Shown: piece by piece, positions 1 to 9,846 of the stretch
Layout: each line of letters starts with the position of its first letter
Position numbering within the stretch: the stretch's first letter is position 1
Source: Polymorphobacter fuscus
Lineage (GTDB): Bacteria; Pseudomonadota; Alphaproteobacteria; Sphingomonadales; Sphingomonadaceae
Direction: 5' to 3'
NCBI RefSeq assembly: GCF_011927825.1
Contig: NZ_JAATJI010000001.1
Location: 1,736,001 to 1,800,000 of the forward strand
Length of the DNA stretch: 64,000 bases
The notes under the pieces: generated by a model
Told to the model about the DNA's origin: nothing
The model's database searches: none
Seen by the model: only the letters and a program-made list of their open reading frames with translations
Made by a program: the position numbers and the translations under genes

Positions 1-2615
1 CCGCCGGTCGCGATGCCGCCACTGTTGGTGGCTCCGGCGGTCCCGCCGTTGCCGCCCGTGCCGCCGCCGCCGCCCACCGCGATCGCCGCGCTGAACCCGG
101 CCTTGGCCTTGCCTGCCGTCGCCGTGGCATCGCCGCCGCCACCGATACCACCGCCGCCGCCGACGCTTTGCGCCACCAGCCCATAGGCATCGGCACCCAG
201 CGTCAGCAGCAGGTTGCTGTTCGTCGCGGTTGCGGCGCCGCCGATGCCGCCTTCGCCGCCGGCGCCACCGACGGCAACGGCCACCGAAATCTTGACGGCG
301 CCGTCGTCGCCGCCCGAATAGGACGCGGCGGTGCTGTCCCCGCCCGTGCCGCCGCCGCCACCGATCGATTGCGCCATCATCGCATGCGCGCCGTCGCCCG
401 CCGTGGTGATGATGCCGCCGTTGGTGAGGCTCGCCGTGCCGCCGCGGTTGCCCGACCCGCCCGACCCGCCCATCGCCACCGAGATCGACACCGCCGGGAT
501 GCGCTTGTCGGGCGACAGCGTCACCGCCCGCGCCACCGCCGCACCGCCGCTGCCGCCACCACCGCCGATCGATTGCGCCTTCAGGCCATAGGCATCGGCG
601 CCGAAGGTCGAAACCTCGCCGGTGTTGTCGATCGTCGCGTTGCCGGCGACGCCGCCGATGCCGCCCTTGCCTCCGACCGCGATCGCCACCGCCGGCACCG
701 CGAGCGTAACGTTGAACGACGTCGCCGCGCCGCCCTTGCCGCCGCCGCCGCCGATCGATTGCGCCTCGATGCCTGCTGCATGGTCGCCATAGGTGCCGAC
801 CAGTGCCGCGCTGGTGACCAGCACGTCGCGGGCGATGCCGCCGCTACCGCCGTCGCCACCGATGGTCATGCTGAACGCGGCGCTGCCGGTCGACGTCGCG
901 CTGCCGCCCGCGCCACCCGCACCGCCGATGCTTTGCGCCAGGACTCCGCCGTCGCCGAACGGATCGAGCGCGCCGAGGATGCTCGCTGCCCCCAGGGTGA
1001 GCGTGACGGCATTGCCGTCGCCGCCCAGCCCGCCGTTGCCGCCGATGGCGACACTGTAGCCGAGGGCAATGTCGACGGTGTTGCCGCCGACACCGCCGCC
1101 GCCGCCGATGCTCTGCACGATCAGCGCGCTGCTCGACGCGCCATTGGCGAGCATGATGCCGTTGACGATCTGGGCGCTGGCAACGCCGCCGTTGCCGCCC
1201 GCCGCGCCGGCACCGCCCTGCGCGTTGAAATCGGCCTGCCCGCCACCGCCACCGCCACCGCCGACGCTCTGCACCAGCGCAGCATTGGTCAGCGCGCCGC
1301 GCGCAGTGACGGTGCCGGTCTGCGTCGCACTGCCGACAACGAGCGAGGCGCTGCCGCCAGCACCTGCGTAACCGCCGCCGCCCGCCTCGCCGACGACCGA
1401 ATCGGCGCTGCCGCCGGCACCGCCGGCGCCGCCATTGGCGTTGACGAAAATCGCCGAGATCGGGTCCTTGCCCGCGCCGGTGACGTCGGCACCACCCAGC
1501 ACCGATGCGGCGGCGGTGCCGCCGCCGCCGCCATTGCCGCCATTGCCAGCCGATGACCCGATGGCGCCCCCGGTCGACCCGCCGGCGCCGCCCGCACCGC
1601 CGACCGCCCAGGCGACGATGCCGCCATCGGCGGGGGTGAAGCCGCCGGATACCTTGATCGTCGCCGTGTCGATGATCGCCGACGCGCTGCCGCCATTGCC
1701 GCCCGCACCGCCGTCGCCGCCGGCGTTGGAGGACGCGCCGCCGGCCGACCCGCCGGCACCGCCATCGCCGCCGCTGCCGGTCACGAACAGCCCGCCATAG
1801 CCCGCCGAAATGCTGCCATTGCCCCAGCGCGCCGCGGCGCTGCCGCCTAGGCCGCCGGCACCCCCGGCGCCGCCCTGCAGGCCGTTGACCGCATCGGTCG
1901 TGGTGATCGAACCGCCGCTGCTGCCGGTGCCGCCGATCGCCAGCGCAGTCAGGGCATAGCCGGCGACGGTCACATTGCCGCTGCCCGACGCCAGGATGGT
2001 GCCCCCTGCCCCGGCGGCGCCGCCGGTGCCGCCGGTCTTCATGCCCGCCCCGAAGGTGCCGGTGCTGCCGCCGCTGCCGCCGTTGCCGCCGCGCGCCACG
2101 ACATACAGGCCCGTCTCCGCCAGATTGCCGCCGGCACTGGGACCGATCGTCCCCGAAAAGGCGATATCGATGCGTGCCGACGCGCCGCCGGCACCCCCGT
2201 CCCCACCCCTGACCGAAGAAAACGCCGCGGCGCCGGCATCGCCGCCATTGCCGCCGGCACCGCCGCCGGCGACGATTTCGAGCCCGTAGCCATATTCGCC
2301 CGGCGCCGACACCGACGCGCCACCGATGGCGATGTTGGTCGCAGTGCTGCTGATCGGCCCCGCCGCTTGCCCCGCAAACCCAGGGCCACCGTCGGTGTCC
2401 ACGCCGCCATCGCTGCCGGCACAGCCTTCGACGCCGTTGTTGACCAGATTATACGGCACGCCGGGGCCAAAGCCCTGGTTGCCGACGTCGAACGTCAGCG
2501 GCGGCGGCGGCGCAGGGGCCGGGCTGTTGCTGCACTGCGCGCGAACGGGCGCGGGAAGCAGCAGCAGGGCACTGCCGCCGATCGCCAGCATATGCCCCCC
2601 CCGAAGCTGGTTCAT
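1..2615 (-). CDS. Gly-rich autotransporter-like repeat protein, N-terminal part (C terminus beyond left edge)
   Basis: Reading the minus strand from the ATG at 2615 gives one uninterrupted frame of about 870 codons to the window edge. A GGGGGAGAGG sequence lies just upstream. The N terminus is a signal peptide (hydrophobic LAIGGSALLLL, then a VRA|Q cleavage site). The rest is dominated by GGAGG/GGNGG blocks; the half nearest the left edge carries seven copies of an AQS(I/V)GGGGG motif. That motif is typical of the passenger part of large alphaproteobacterial autotransporter-type surface proteins, whose C terminus is an outer-membrane beta barrel. The barrel would lie outside the window, so secretion type is inference. 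It follows the serine hydrolase gene by 22 bases on the same strand and may be co-transcribed. Function is unknown; adhesion is only a guess. Confidence 0.8.
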   Translation of the reverse strand, partial: MNQLRGGHMLAIGGSALLLLPAPVRAQCSNSPAPAPPPPLTFDVGNQGFGPGVPYNLVNNGVEGCAGSDGGVDTDGGPGFAGQAAGPISSTATNIAIGGASVSAPGEYGYGLEIVAGGGAGGNGGDAGAAAFSSVRGGDGGAGGASARIDIAFSGTIGPSAGGNLAETGLYVVARGGNGGSGGSTGTFGAGMKTGGTGGAAGAGGTILASGSGNVTVAGYALTALAIGGTGSSGGSITTTDAVNGLQGGAGGAGGLGGSAAARWGNGSISAGYGGLFVTGSGGDGGAGGSAGGASSNAGGDGGAGGNGGSASAIIDTATIKVSGGFTPADGGIVAWAVGGAGGAGGSTGGAIGSSAGNGGNGGGGGTAAASVLGGADVTGAGKDPISAIFVNANGGAGGAGGSADSVVGEAGGGGYAGAGGSASLVVGSATQTGTVTARGALTNAALVQSVGGGGGGGGQADFNAQGGAGAAGGNGGVASAQIVNGIMLANGASSSALIVQSIGGGGGVGGNTVDIALGYSVAIGGNGGLGGDGNAVTLTLGAASILGALDPFGDGGVLAQSIGGAGGAGGSATSTGSAAFSMTIGGDGGSGGIARDVLVTSAALVGTYGDHAAGIEAQSIGGGGGKGGAATSFNVTLAVPAVAIAVGGKGGIGGVAGNATIDNTGEVSTFGADAYGLKAQSIGGGGGSGGAAVARAVTLSPDKRIPAVSISVAMGGSGGSGNRGGTASLTNGGIITTAGDGAHAMMAQSIGGGGGTGGDSTAASYSGGDDGAVKISVAVAVGGAGGEGGIGGAATATNSNLLLTLGADAYGLVAQSVGGGGGIGGGGDATATAGKAKAGFSAAIAVGGGGGTGGNGGTAGATNSGGIATG
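150..1285 (-). repeat. Seven AQS(I/V)GGGGG-containing passenger repeats
   Basis: On the minus strand the encoded motif AQS(I/V)GG(G/A)GG recurs near 165, 360, 565, 755, 925, 1105 and 1262, a spacing of about 157-205 bases (roughly 52-68 residues). Between motifs the encoded sequence alternates beta-strand-like stretches with GGxGG turns, as expected for a beta-solenoid passenger. The segment 1300-2450 has GGAGG turns but not the AQS motif. Confidence 0.75.
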
Positions 2616-2637
2616 CGCCCTCTCCCCCGGCAAGCCC

Positions 2638-3759
2638 TCAGCGTATCACGAGGTTGGCGATCAGGCCGTTGACCATCCGGGTGATATCCCCGAACATCGC
2701 GAAGTCGGCGCGGTTGACGACGACGAACACCGCGACGCCGCGCCCCGGTGCCATCGCCATATAGGTCATGAAGCCCAGCCCGCCGCCGGTCTTGGTCAGC
2801 AGCGCCGGGGTGATGCCGTTGCCGTCCACGGCGACCCAGCCCATCCCCAGCCCCGCCATCGGCCCGGCCTCGTCGAAGCCGATCGCCGCCTGCAGCGCCT
2901 GCCGCTGGCGATAGACGGCATGGCTCACGCCCAGGCTGCCATCGGGATCGGCGAGTTCATGGACCAGCCAGCGACCCATGTCGTCGCCGGTGCTGTACAG
3001 CCCGCCGCTGCCGCCGGTGGCGCGGGTGTCGCCGCAGGGAAAGCTACCACCCAGCCCTGAACCGACCATCAGCCGCGCGCATTGGTCGGGTGTCGGAACA
3101 AGCCCGGTGTCGACCATGCCGAGCGGGCCGGTGACGTGGAGTTTCAGCAGGTCCGCATAGGGCCGCCCGCCGGCAATCTCCACGGCGTCCGCCAGCAGAT
3201 CGAAACCGACATTGGAATAGGAGGCGATGCGCCCCGGTGCCCAGGGCAGATCATAGCCGGGCAACCACTTCCATCGGTCGGCGCGGGTCGGCCAGGCGCG
3301 CGGATTGGCGCCGTCGGGCATATCGTCCAGTTCGCGCGGCATCGCAGCGGAATGGGTGGCGAGGTCGAGCAAGGTGACCTGGCGCACGCCGGACGCCGGC
3401 ACCTTGTAACTGCCGGCATAGCGTTGCAACGGATCGCTGAGGTGCAGCTTGCCCTCCGCCGCCAACGCGGCCGCCACTTCGCCGACAAAGACCTTGGTGA
3501 CCGAATTGAGCCGGAACAGGCTCCTGCCATCCGGCACTTTGCCATTGCCCTTTTCGGTTTCACCATAGCCCAGCACCGTGCTTTGGCCGTTGCGCACGAT
3601 GGTAAGCACCATGCCCGGCGCCCCCGACTCGAGGAACATGACCTCGCCGGCCAATCCGGCCGCCTCGACGACCCGATCCGCCGGTGGCGCTGCAAGGCCC
3701 CGCGCCGACATCAGGAGGCCAACCATCGCCAGGACGGATTTCACCAAAGTTCGCGCCAT
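2638..3759 (-). CDS. Exported serine hydrolase, class C beta-lactamase / AmpH-like family
   Basis: 373 residues with a signal peptide ending near residue 24 (ARGLAA). The three penicillin-recognising motifs are present in order: SVTK at 86-89 (catalytic Ser and Lys), YSN at 181-183, and KTGG at 323-326. Length and motif spacing fit the class C beta-lactamase-related family, which includes AmpH-type peptidoglycan DD-carboxypeptidases, esterases and true beta-lactamases. The periplasmic location follows from the signal peptide; the substrate cannot be told from sequence. It lies 22 bases ahead of the Gly-rich surface protein on the same strand. The N-terminal half of the 3760-4035 spacer upstream is AT-richer and may hold the promoter. 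Confidence 0.88.
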   Translation of the reverse strand: MARTLVKSVLAMVGLLMSARGLAAPPADRVVEAAGLAGEVMFLESGAPGMVLTIVRNGQSTVLGYGETEKGNGKVPDGRSLFRLNSVTKVFVGEVAAALAAEGKLHLSDPLQRYAGSYKVPASGVRQVTLLDLATHSAAMPRELDDMPDGANPRAWPTRADRWKWLPGYDLPWAPGRIASYSNVGFDLLADAVEIAGGRPYADLLKLHVTGPLGMVDTGLVPTPDQCARLMVGSGLGGSFPCGDTRATGGSGGLYSTGDDMGRWLVHELADPDGSLGVSHAVYRQRQALQAAIGFDEAGPMAGLGMGWVAVDGNGITPALLTKTGGGLGFMTYMAMAPGRGVAVFVVVNRADFAMFGDITRMVNGLIANLVIR

Positions 3760-4035
3760 GTCCCCAAACCCCCCGCATATCTTGCCTGAAGGTAAATATG
3801 CATCGATCTTGAGAAATGGAACACCAGTCGATGTAACAGTCTTCGGCTTGCCGCGGCTCTATGATATTCGGTTCGCGGCATCCGGACGGCCACCGTTTCC
3901 CATTCAAATATTGTCTCCAAGCAAGGCGGGCAGATCCGGTTTTTGCGAACCTGTACTATTCCGCCCTGCCTGCACCGTTTCGGCTCACTTGGTATTCCAA
4001 CGAATCCTTGAGCCAGAACGCTGACAAATTTGCCC

Positions 4036-4513
4036 TCAAAAGGCTTTGGCAATAGCAATCCGTGCCTTGTCGACACCGGCACTTGCCTGCGCGTCGGTGC
4101 CGTCGGGCATGTCCTTGGCAAGCACCAAAAGGACCGGCGTGCGCCCGTTTTTCGTGATCAGACAGCCGGACAGCGCCCGGTCCGCGCGTTCACGCCGGAT
4201 CCCGGTTCCCTTTGTGGCGCGCTGCAGGACGGACGGGTCGGCATAGCCGGTCGCTTTCGCGAATATCCGGGTATTTGCGGCGGGATTCTCTGTTCGTCCG
4301 GCGCGATCGCAGCGGCGCGCCGTCCGGCATGGTGAGAACGAGGCCGTTGCGCGTTCCGGCCGGTCCTGTCTCCAGCATGGCCTCGAGAGCCGGCAGTGAC
4401 GGCGACGCGGCCGGCAAAGCTGCGGACGGAACACCCGCTTTTGTCAGCGAGGCCGCGAACACTGCGAGGCTTGTTCGCAAGGCTGTAGCCCGACATGACC
4501 GTGGCTCCGGCAA
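4036..4513 (-). pseudogene. Probable frameshifted gene remnant, unidentified
   Basis: Two minus-strand frames together look like one broken protein. The upstream frame (from about 4510 to 4290) reads as a plausible coding stretch with LPALEAMLETGPAGT and GLVLTMPDGAPL. The downstream frame (about 4290 to 4036) contains ATGYADPSVLQRATKGTG and ALSGCLITKNGRTPVLLVLAKDM before a stop. Neither frame alone gives a normal start-to-stop protein, so a frameshift near 4290 is inferred. The C-terminal part vaguely recalls a serine DD-peptidase or beta-lactamase-type domain, but I cannot name it. It directly follows the small exported protein gene on the same strand. Bases 3760-4035, between it and the serine hydrolase, hold no convincing gene. 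Confidence 0.4.
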
Positions 4514-4522
4514 GTCATGCGC

Positions 4523-4993
4523 TCAGAAGGCCCGCTTTGATGTAGCCGGATCATAAGGCCGGCAATGACCGGCAAAATTACCCATGCTGCCGTCCACGGC
4601 GATCGACCCGGTCAACCGATCGATCTGCAAATTGGGTCTGTTCATCATGCCGACGGCGATCTTCGCCGTGACGGCCTTGTCGGTCTCGCTCAAATTCTTC
4701 AGGTCGAACCACCCGTCCTTGCCACGGGTCAGTGCCGGCAGAAATGCGCGCGGCAGGTAGGCGCGGCCGGCACCATCGACGATTTCGACCTTTACTTCCC
4801 CGGAAAAACTCTTCAAATTATCGACCAGTGTGCTGGATTGCTTTGTCCTTCCGTCCGAACTCCGCGTCTCGGTTCTGACGTAATCCGAATCGGTGGCATT
4901 GCCACTGCCTTCGCAACTAAGGTGCAAGGCATCTGCCGACCCCGGCGACGCGCTGAAGAGAACCAGTACTGGCAGTATCGTCCTGGCTTTCAT
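4523..4993 (-). CDS. Small exported protein of unknown function
   Basis: 156 residues beginning with a signal peptide (MKARTILPVLVLFSASPGSA, cleavage near residue 20). The mature part starts with a Cys-containing segment (HLSCEGSG), has a charged Ser/Thr-rich stretch, and ends with a second Cys in FAGHCRPY, so a disulfide is possible in the periplasm. The composition is typical of a folded secreted protein rather than a shadow frame. I recognise no named domain. Neighbours are a gene remnant downstream and a long gene-poor stretch upstream. Confidence 0.7.
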   Translation of the reverse strand: MKARTILPVLVLFSASPGSADALHLSCEGSGNATDSDYVRTETRSSDGRTKQSSTLVDNLKSFSGEVKVEIVDGAGRAYLPRAFLPALTRGKDGWFDLKNLSETDKAVTAKIAVGMMNRPNLQIDRLTGSIAVDGSMGNFAGHCRPYDPATSKRAF

Positions 4994-5856
4994 CGATCCC
5001 CCCGGCTGATGATTGACCGATGATTAACAAATTAAACCGTCTCGCCGTTCGAGACAAGGCGCTCGACATCCGTGAGCCAATTGGGCGCCTCCAAAAGCCG
5101 TGGCGCTTTCCTCGCTGAGATGATCCATTCCTCCTCATTGAGATGGCTGTGCGTCAGGCAAGGCGGTGCGCAGGCATGTTTTCGCCTGCCCTTGGTCCGA
5201 CGGAACTCAGCGGTTCACACGAGCAGAGAGCGGTGATCGTAGACGCCCGATGGCAGTTGAGGATCTGGCACCCGGCCGCGCCTGGCGCCCGGGCATGCCG
5301 GCCCGGCTGCGTCCCGCCCCCTGGCTCACCCAGCCCACAAACCGCCCCGGCGGCAGTGTAATGTGTCCGACGGCAGCAATTGCCCGCCACGGCCTCAGGC
5401 CCGGGCGGCGGATCTCAACGGTAACATTTGCCCCACCGCCCGCCATTCGGGAGGAACTTGCATCGCAGCCCTGCGGCCAAACGTGATGCAGTCGGTCGTG
5501 CAAGGTGGGATGCACAGGCTGATTTGGTCTGGCACACCACATGATACGGTGGCGCATCGCGCTTGAGGTCTAGCGCGACGGAAGAGGCGAGCAACCAGCG
5601 CATCCGCTGGTGTCCGCGACGCAGACGATCGGTGCGAAATGCGTTCGCCGAACAGCACGTCGGGCGACCGAAAATGCTCGCCCAAGTGCGAGAGAGTTTT
5701 CTTTGGGGGCTTTTGGGGCCTGCTGTTTCGCAGTCGAATTTTGGTTATCAGAACCATATAGATAGGCAGGATTTTCGATGCCCCCAAGCGCACCATTCGC
5801 AATCCCCTGAACGCGGCTGACGCGATGGCCAGATCGACTGCCTCGCGACTGACGCG
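4994..5856. other. Gene-poor stretch of about 860 bases
   Basis: No frame here has a convincing protein: candidate frames are short, Arg/Pro/Cys-rich shadows without a good ribosome site. The segment 5690-5790 is noticeably AT-richer than the rest and could hold a promoter or be a fragment of foreign DNA. An 11-base direct repeat, CTGACGCGATG, occurs at 5817-5827 and 5849-5859, the second copy containing the ATG of the next gene. No tRNA-like cloverleaf or inverted-repeat transposon end was seen. Confidence 0.5.
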
Positions 5857-8166
5857 ATGCCACGCCGGCTGCATTGGTGCTTGCCGGTTGGGCAGACGGC
5901 CGCTTATCTCCTGCTCGTGACCGAAGCCATCGCGCCTACCCGCCCTGCGGGCCTGTCCACGCGCCTTCGGCCGCTGTTCACCTTCACGATCCTGCTCGGA
6001 TCGTTCCTGCTGTTCCTCATGCAGCCGATGTTCGGGCGCAGCGTGTTGCCGGTGCTCGGCGGGTCGCCGTCGGTGTGGAACACGGCGATGCTGTTCTACC
6101 AGGTGACCCTGCTCGCGGGGTATCTTTACGCTCATGCCTTGTCGCGGCTGGCGGTCAGACGACAGTTGGCAATCCACCTCGCCGTTTTCGCGGCGGCGGC
6201 GTTGACCCTGCCGATTGCCATTGCCCGCTGGTATCCGGCGGCGGCGGGGTCGCAGACATTGTGGCTGATCGGGCTGCTCGCGGTGTCGATCGGGCCGGTG
6301 TTCTTCACGGTGTCGGCGCAGGCGCCGTTGATGCAGTCATGGTTCGCGCGCTCCTCCGACCGTGACGCCGCAAACCCCTATTTTCTCTATGCCGCGTCGA
6401 ACTTCGGCAGCTTTGCAGCGCTTGTCGCCTATCCGTTGCTCGTTGAACCGTTCCTGCGGCTGGGGCACCAGTCGCTGTTCTGGTCGGCGGGCTTTGTCTG
6501 CCTTGGCGTGCTGGTGGCGCTTTGCGGCCTGGCGGTGGGCCAGGGCAGCGCGGCGCCGGCCGCGGCGACCCCTTCGGTCATCACCTGGACCATGCGCGGG
6601 CGCTGGACCCTGCTTGCCTTCATCGCATCGGCGCTGCTGCTTTCGACGACGACGCACCTGACCACGGACATCATGGCGATGCCGCTGCTGTGGGTGGTGC
6701 CGCTCGGCGTCTATCTGCTCAGCTTCGTCCTGGCCTTTGCCGCGCGGGGGGCCATGTACACGCGCATCGCTGTTCGGCTGGCGCCGCCGGCGCTGCTGCT
6801 GTTCGGCAGCTGGGCGTGCCTGGCCTCCGGTCCTGCCGCCGCGACGATCTTTGCCGCGGCGGGTATCCTGCTGCTGTTCATCGTCGCGCTGGCCTTGCAC
6901 GGCACGCTGGCGCAGGAGCGTCCCGGCGCCGACGCGCTGACCGATTTCTACCTCTGGCTGTCGGTCGGCGGCGCGCTTGGCGGGGTGTTCTGCGCCCTGG
7001 TGGCGCCGCAGATCTTCCGCTGGCCATTCGAACACCCGCTGCTGCTCGTCACCGCCGCGCTGGTGGTGCCGGCGCAGAACATCGGCCCCTGGGCCCATCG
7101 GCTCTGGGCGCGGCCGGGCGCGCGTTTTGCCTGCGCCGTGCTGGCGCTGGTCGCCTCGGCCAGCACCGCGGGCGGGTTGGGGATCGCCCCCGCCTACAGT
7201 TTTGCGCGGCTGCCCGTCGCCACCATCCTGGTCGTCCTTGCGCTGGCTGCGGTCGCCGTCACCGCGATCGGCCGGCGCGGTCTGTTCGCCTGGATCTTTG
7301 CGATGATCATCATGGCGCTGGGCGGCTGGTACCAGACATCGCGCAACGACAATCGCGAGCGCAGCTTCTTCGGTGTCTACACGATCGAGGACCGCCCAAG
7401 CCAGTTCAGCCGCACCCTCCTCCACGGCACCACAATGCATGGCCAGCAATCACTGGTCCCGGCGCTGGCGGCGGTGCCGATGACCTATTATGCCCCGCAA
7501 AGCGGTGTCGGGCTTGCGATGGCCGCCGCGCCGCGCCTTTACGGCCCGGCGGCGCGTATCGGCTTCGTCGGTCTCGGCACCGGCACGCTCAGCTGCTATG
7601 CTGTCCCCGGCCAGCGCTGGATCGCCTATGAAATCGACCCGGTCATCGTGCGCATCGCGCGGCAGCGCTTCAGCTATGTGTCGCGCTGCAATCCCGATCT
7701 GGCCATCGTCATCGGCGACGCCCGTCTGACGCTGGCCAAGGCGCCGGCTGCCGGGCTCAACATCCTTGCCGTCGATGCCTTTTCGTCCGACGCCATTCCG
7801 CTGCACCTCGTCACGCGCGAGGCCTTTCGCGTCTATGGCCGGGCACTCGATCGCGACGGCCTGCTGCTCGTCCATGTCTCCAACCGCTTCCTCGATCTCG
7901 AGCCGATGATTGCGGCGATCGCGGCACAGGAAGGCTGGACCGCGGTGCTGCGCGATTATCACCCCGGCGTCGAGCGCCCCGGCGAAATGTTCTCCGCGTC
8001 GACATGGATCGCGCTCAGCCGCAATCCCGAACGCCTCGACGCGCTGCAGGCAAGCAGCCCGGCGCAGGATTGGCGCCCGGTGCAGGGCCGCAGCGGCGTG
8101 ACCGCGTGGAGCGACGATTTTGCCAGCGTCTTGCCGATCCTCAAGTTCAAGCCCGATATCGAATAG
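5857..8166 (+). CDS. Fused MFS-type membrane protein / spermidine synthase-like protein
   Basis: 769 residues. The N-terminal about 500 residues form many hydrophobic helices, starting with LLGSFLLFLMQPMFGRSVLPVLGG, the usual opening of the fused MFS/spermidine-synthase family. The C-terminal part (about 530-769) is a SpeE-like Rossmann methyltransferase fold, with a GLGTGT nucleotide loop near 572, an acidic YEIDP after the next strand, and VDAFSSDAIP where polyamine synthases have their substrate loop. Aminopropyltransferase activity is not proven for this family. The ATG at 5857 has no clear ribosome site; a GTG at 5917 is an alternative start closer to the conserved region. It stands alone between a gene-poor region and the SulP gene. 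Confidence 0.82.
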   Translation: MPRRLHWCLPVGQTAAYLLLVTEAIAPTRPAGLSTRLRPLFTFTILLGSFLLFLMQPMFGRSVLPVLGGSPSVWNTAMLFYQVTLLAGYLYAHALSRLAVRRQLAIHLAVFAAAALTLPIAIARWYPAAAGSQTLWLIGLLAVSIGPVFFTVSAQAPLMQSWFARSSDRDAANPYFLYAASNFGSFAALVAYPLLVEPFLRLGHQSLFWSAGFVCLGVLVALCGLAVGQGSAAPAAATPSVITWTMRGRWTLLAFIASALLLSTTTHLTTDIMAMPLLWVVPLGVYLLSFVLAFAARGAMYTRIAVRLAPPALLLFGSWACLASGPAAATIFAAAGILLLFIVALALHGTLAQERPGADALTDFYLWLSVGGALGGVFCALVAPQIFRWPFEHPLLLVTAALVVPAQNIGPWAHRLWARPGARFACAVLALVASASTAGGLGIAPAYSFARLPVATILVVLALAAVAVTAIGRRGLFAWIFAMIIMALGGWYQTSRNDNRERSFFGVYTIEDRPSQFSRTLLHGTTMHGQQSLVPALAAVPMTYYAPQSGVGLAMAAAPRLYGPAARIGFVGLGTGTLSCYAVPGQRWIAYEIDPVIVRIARQRFSYVSRCNPDLAIVIGDARLTLAKAPAAGLNILAVDAFSSDAIPLHLVTREAFRVYGRALDRDGLLLVHVSNRFLDLEPMIAAIAAQEGWTAVLRDYHPGVERPGEMFSASTWIALSRNPERLDALQASSPAQDWRPVQGRSGVTAWSDDFASVLPILKFKPDIE

Positions 8167-8352
8167 GATTCCGGCCGTGCCGGCAATGCCATTGCCATCC
8201 GGTGCCGCGACAGGCTATGGCGCGGATGTGACGGACCCGGTTGACCGGGTGGCTCGGCCGGGCGCCTATCCCTCGGACAACCATTGGCGGCACTGTTGAT
8301 CGCGCCCACTATGGGCCCGACGGCCCCGCCATTCTATCAGGTTACACTCTCA

Positions 8353-9837
8353 ATGCTGTCCATCGCCTCGCTTCGCCGCGAATGGCTTTCCAACCCGCGC
8401 GGGGATATCCTCGCCGGCATCGTCGTGGCGCTGGCGCTGATTCCCGAAGCCATCGGCTTTTCGATCATCGCCGGCGTCGATCCCAAGGTCGGGCTTTACG
8501 CCTCCTTTTCGATTGCCGTCATCACCGCGCTGGTCGGCGGTCGGCCCGGCATGATCTCGGCCGCCACCGCCGCCATCGCCGTGCTGGTCGTGCCGCTGAT
8601 CAAGGACCATGGCCTCGACTACCTTTTTGCGGCCACCATCCTGATGGGCGTCATCCAGATCATCGCCGGCTTTCTGCGGCTCGACCTGCTGATGCAATAT
8701 GTGTCGCGGTCGGTGATCACCGGCTTCGTCAACGCGCTTGCGATCCTGATCTTCATGGCGCAGCTGCCGCAGCTGACCGGGGTCGGCTGGGAGACCTATG
8801 CGATGGTCGCCGGTGGCCTTGCCATCATCTATCTGTTCCCGCTGCTGACAAAGGCCGTACCGTCACCGCTCGTGGCAATCGTCGTGCTGACGGTGCTGGC
8901 GATCTACGGCGGGATTCAGGTCAACACCGTTGGCGACATGGGTGAACTGCCCTCGGCGCTGCCGTTCTTCTTCATTCCCGATGTGCCACTGACCTGGGAA
9001 ACGCTGCAGATCATCCTGCCTTATTCGCTGACGATGGCAGCCGTCGGCTTGCTCGAATCGCTTCTGACGGCGCAGATCGTCGATGATCTGACCGATACCG
9101 GCAGCGACAAGCGCCGCGAAACCAAGGGCCAGGGCATCGCCAATTTTTTCACTGGCTTTCTGGGCGGCATGGGCGGTTGCGCGATGATCGGCCAGTCGGT
9201 GATCAACGTGAAATCGGGCGGCTCGACCCGGCTGTCGACGATGGTGTCGGGTGTCTTCCTGCTGTTCCTCATCGTCGTCCTCGGCCCGTTGGTCAGCCGC
9301 ATCCCGATGCCGTCGCTGGTCGCCGTGATGATCATGGTGTCGATCGGCACCTTCAGTTGGAGCTCGATCCGCAACCTGCGGGTCCATCCGTGGCAGTCAT
9401 CCGTCGTCATGCTGGCCACGGTCGTCGTCGTCGTGACGACGCATGATCTGGCGCAAGGCGTTCTTGCCGGCGTGATCCTCAGCGGACTGTTCTTTGCCAG
9501 CAAGGTGCAGCGCATGTTCACCGTCATCCCGGCACTTTCGAGCGATGGCCGCACCCGCACCTATACGATGACCGGCGAGGTGTTCTTTGCCTCCACCGAC
9601 CGCTTCGTCGCGGCCTTCGACTTCAAGGAGGTCGTCGATCGCGTCGTCATCGATGTGTCGAACGCCCGCTTCTGGGACATTTCGGCGGTCGGTGGCCTCG
9701 ACAAGGTCATCCTCAAGTTCCGCCGCGAAGGTGCCGAAGTCGAGGTGCTCGGCCTGAGCGATGCCAGCGCCACGCTGGTCGAACGCTTCGCCATTCACGA
9801 CAACTCCGGCGCCGAAGCCAGCCTTGCTGCCCATTAG
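8353..9837 (+). CDS. SulP-family inorganic anion transporter with STAS domain
   Basis: 494 residues from the ATG at 8353. The frame also opens at a TTG at 8284, but homology-like sequence begins with [27 protein letters not shown], the usual SulP start. About 10-14 membrane helices follow. The C terminus is a cytoplasmic STAS domain (roughly 400-480) with [11 protein letters not shown]. SulP proteins move sulfate, bicarbonate or other anions, usually coupled to Na+ or H+; the ion is not readable here. A two-domain universal stress protein begins 9 bases downstream, so the two are very likely one transcription unit, suggesting stress-linked control of transport. Confidence 0.9.
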   Translation: MLSIASLRREWLSNPRGDILAGIVVALALIPEAIGFSIIAGVDPKVGLYASFSIAVITALVGGRPGMISAATAAIAVLVVPLIKDHGLDYLFAATILMGVIQIIAGFLRLDLLMQYVSRSVITGFVNALAILIFMAQLPQLTGVGWETYAMVAGGLAIIYLFPLLTKAVPSPLVAIVVLTVLAIYGGIQVNTVGDMGELPSALPFFFIPDVPLTWETLQIILPYSLTMAAVGLLESLLTAQIVDDLTDTGSDKRRETKGQGIANFFTGFLGGMGGCAMIGQSVINVKSGGSTRLSTMVSGVFLLFLIVVLGPLVSRIPMPSLVAVMIMVSIGTFSWSSIRNLRVHPWQSSVVMLATVVVVVTTHDLAQGVLAGVILSGLFFASKVQRMFTVIPALSSDGRTRTYTMTGEVFFASTDRFVAAFDFKEVVDRVVIDVSNARFWDISAVGGLDKVILKFRREGAEVEVLGLSDASATLVERFAIHDNSGAEASLAAH

Positions 9838-9846
9838 GAATTCGCC

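Noticed and set aside
168..1556. Long plus-strand frame opposite the Gly-rich gene
   Set aside because: It is the antisense of GGxGG codons, giving Arg/Ala-rich sequence without start signals; the minus frame has signal peptide and repeats.
5395..6177. Minus-strand frame of about 260 codons in the gene-poor region
   Set aside because: Half of it is antisense to the membrane protein; no start signal and no domain, so not called.
6337..7449. Minus-strand frame in the MFS/spermidine-synthase gene
   Set aside because: Polar low-complexity shadow of membrane helices.
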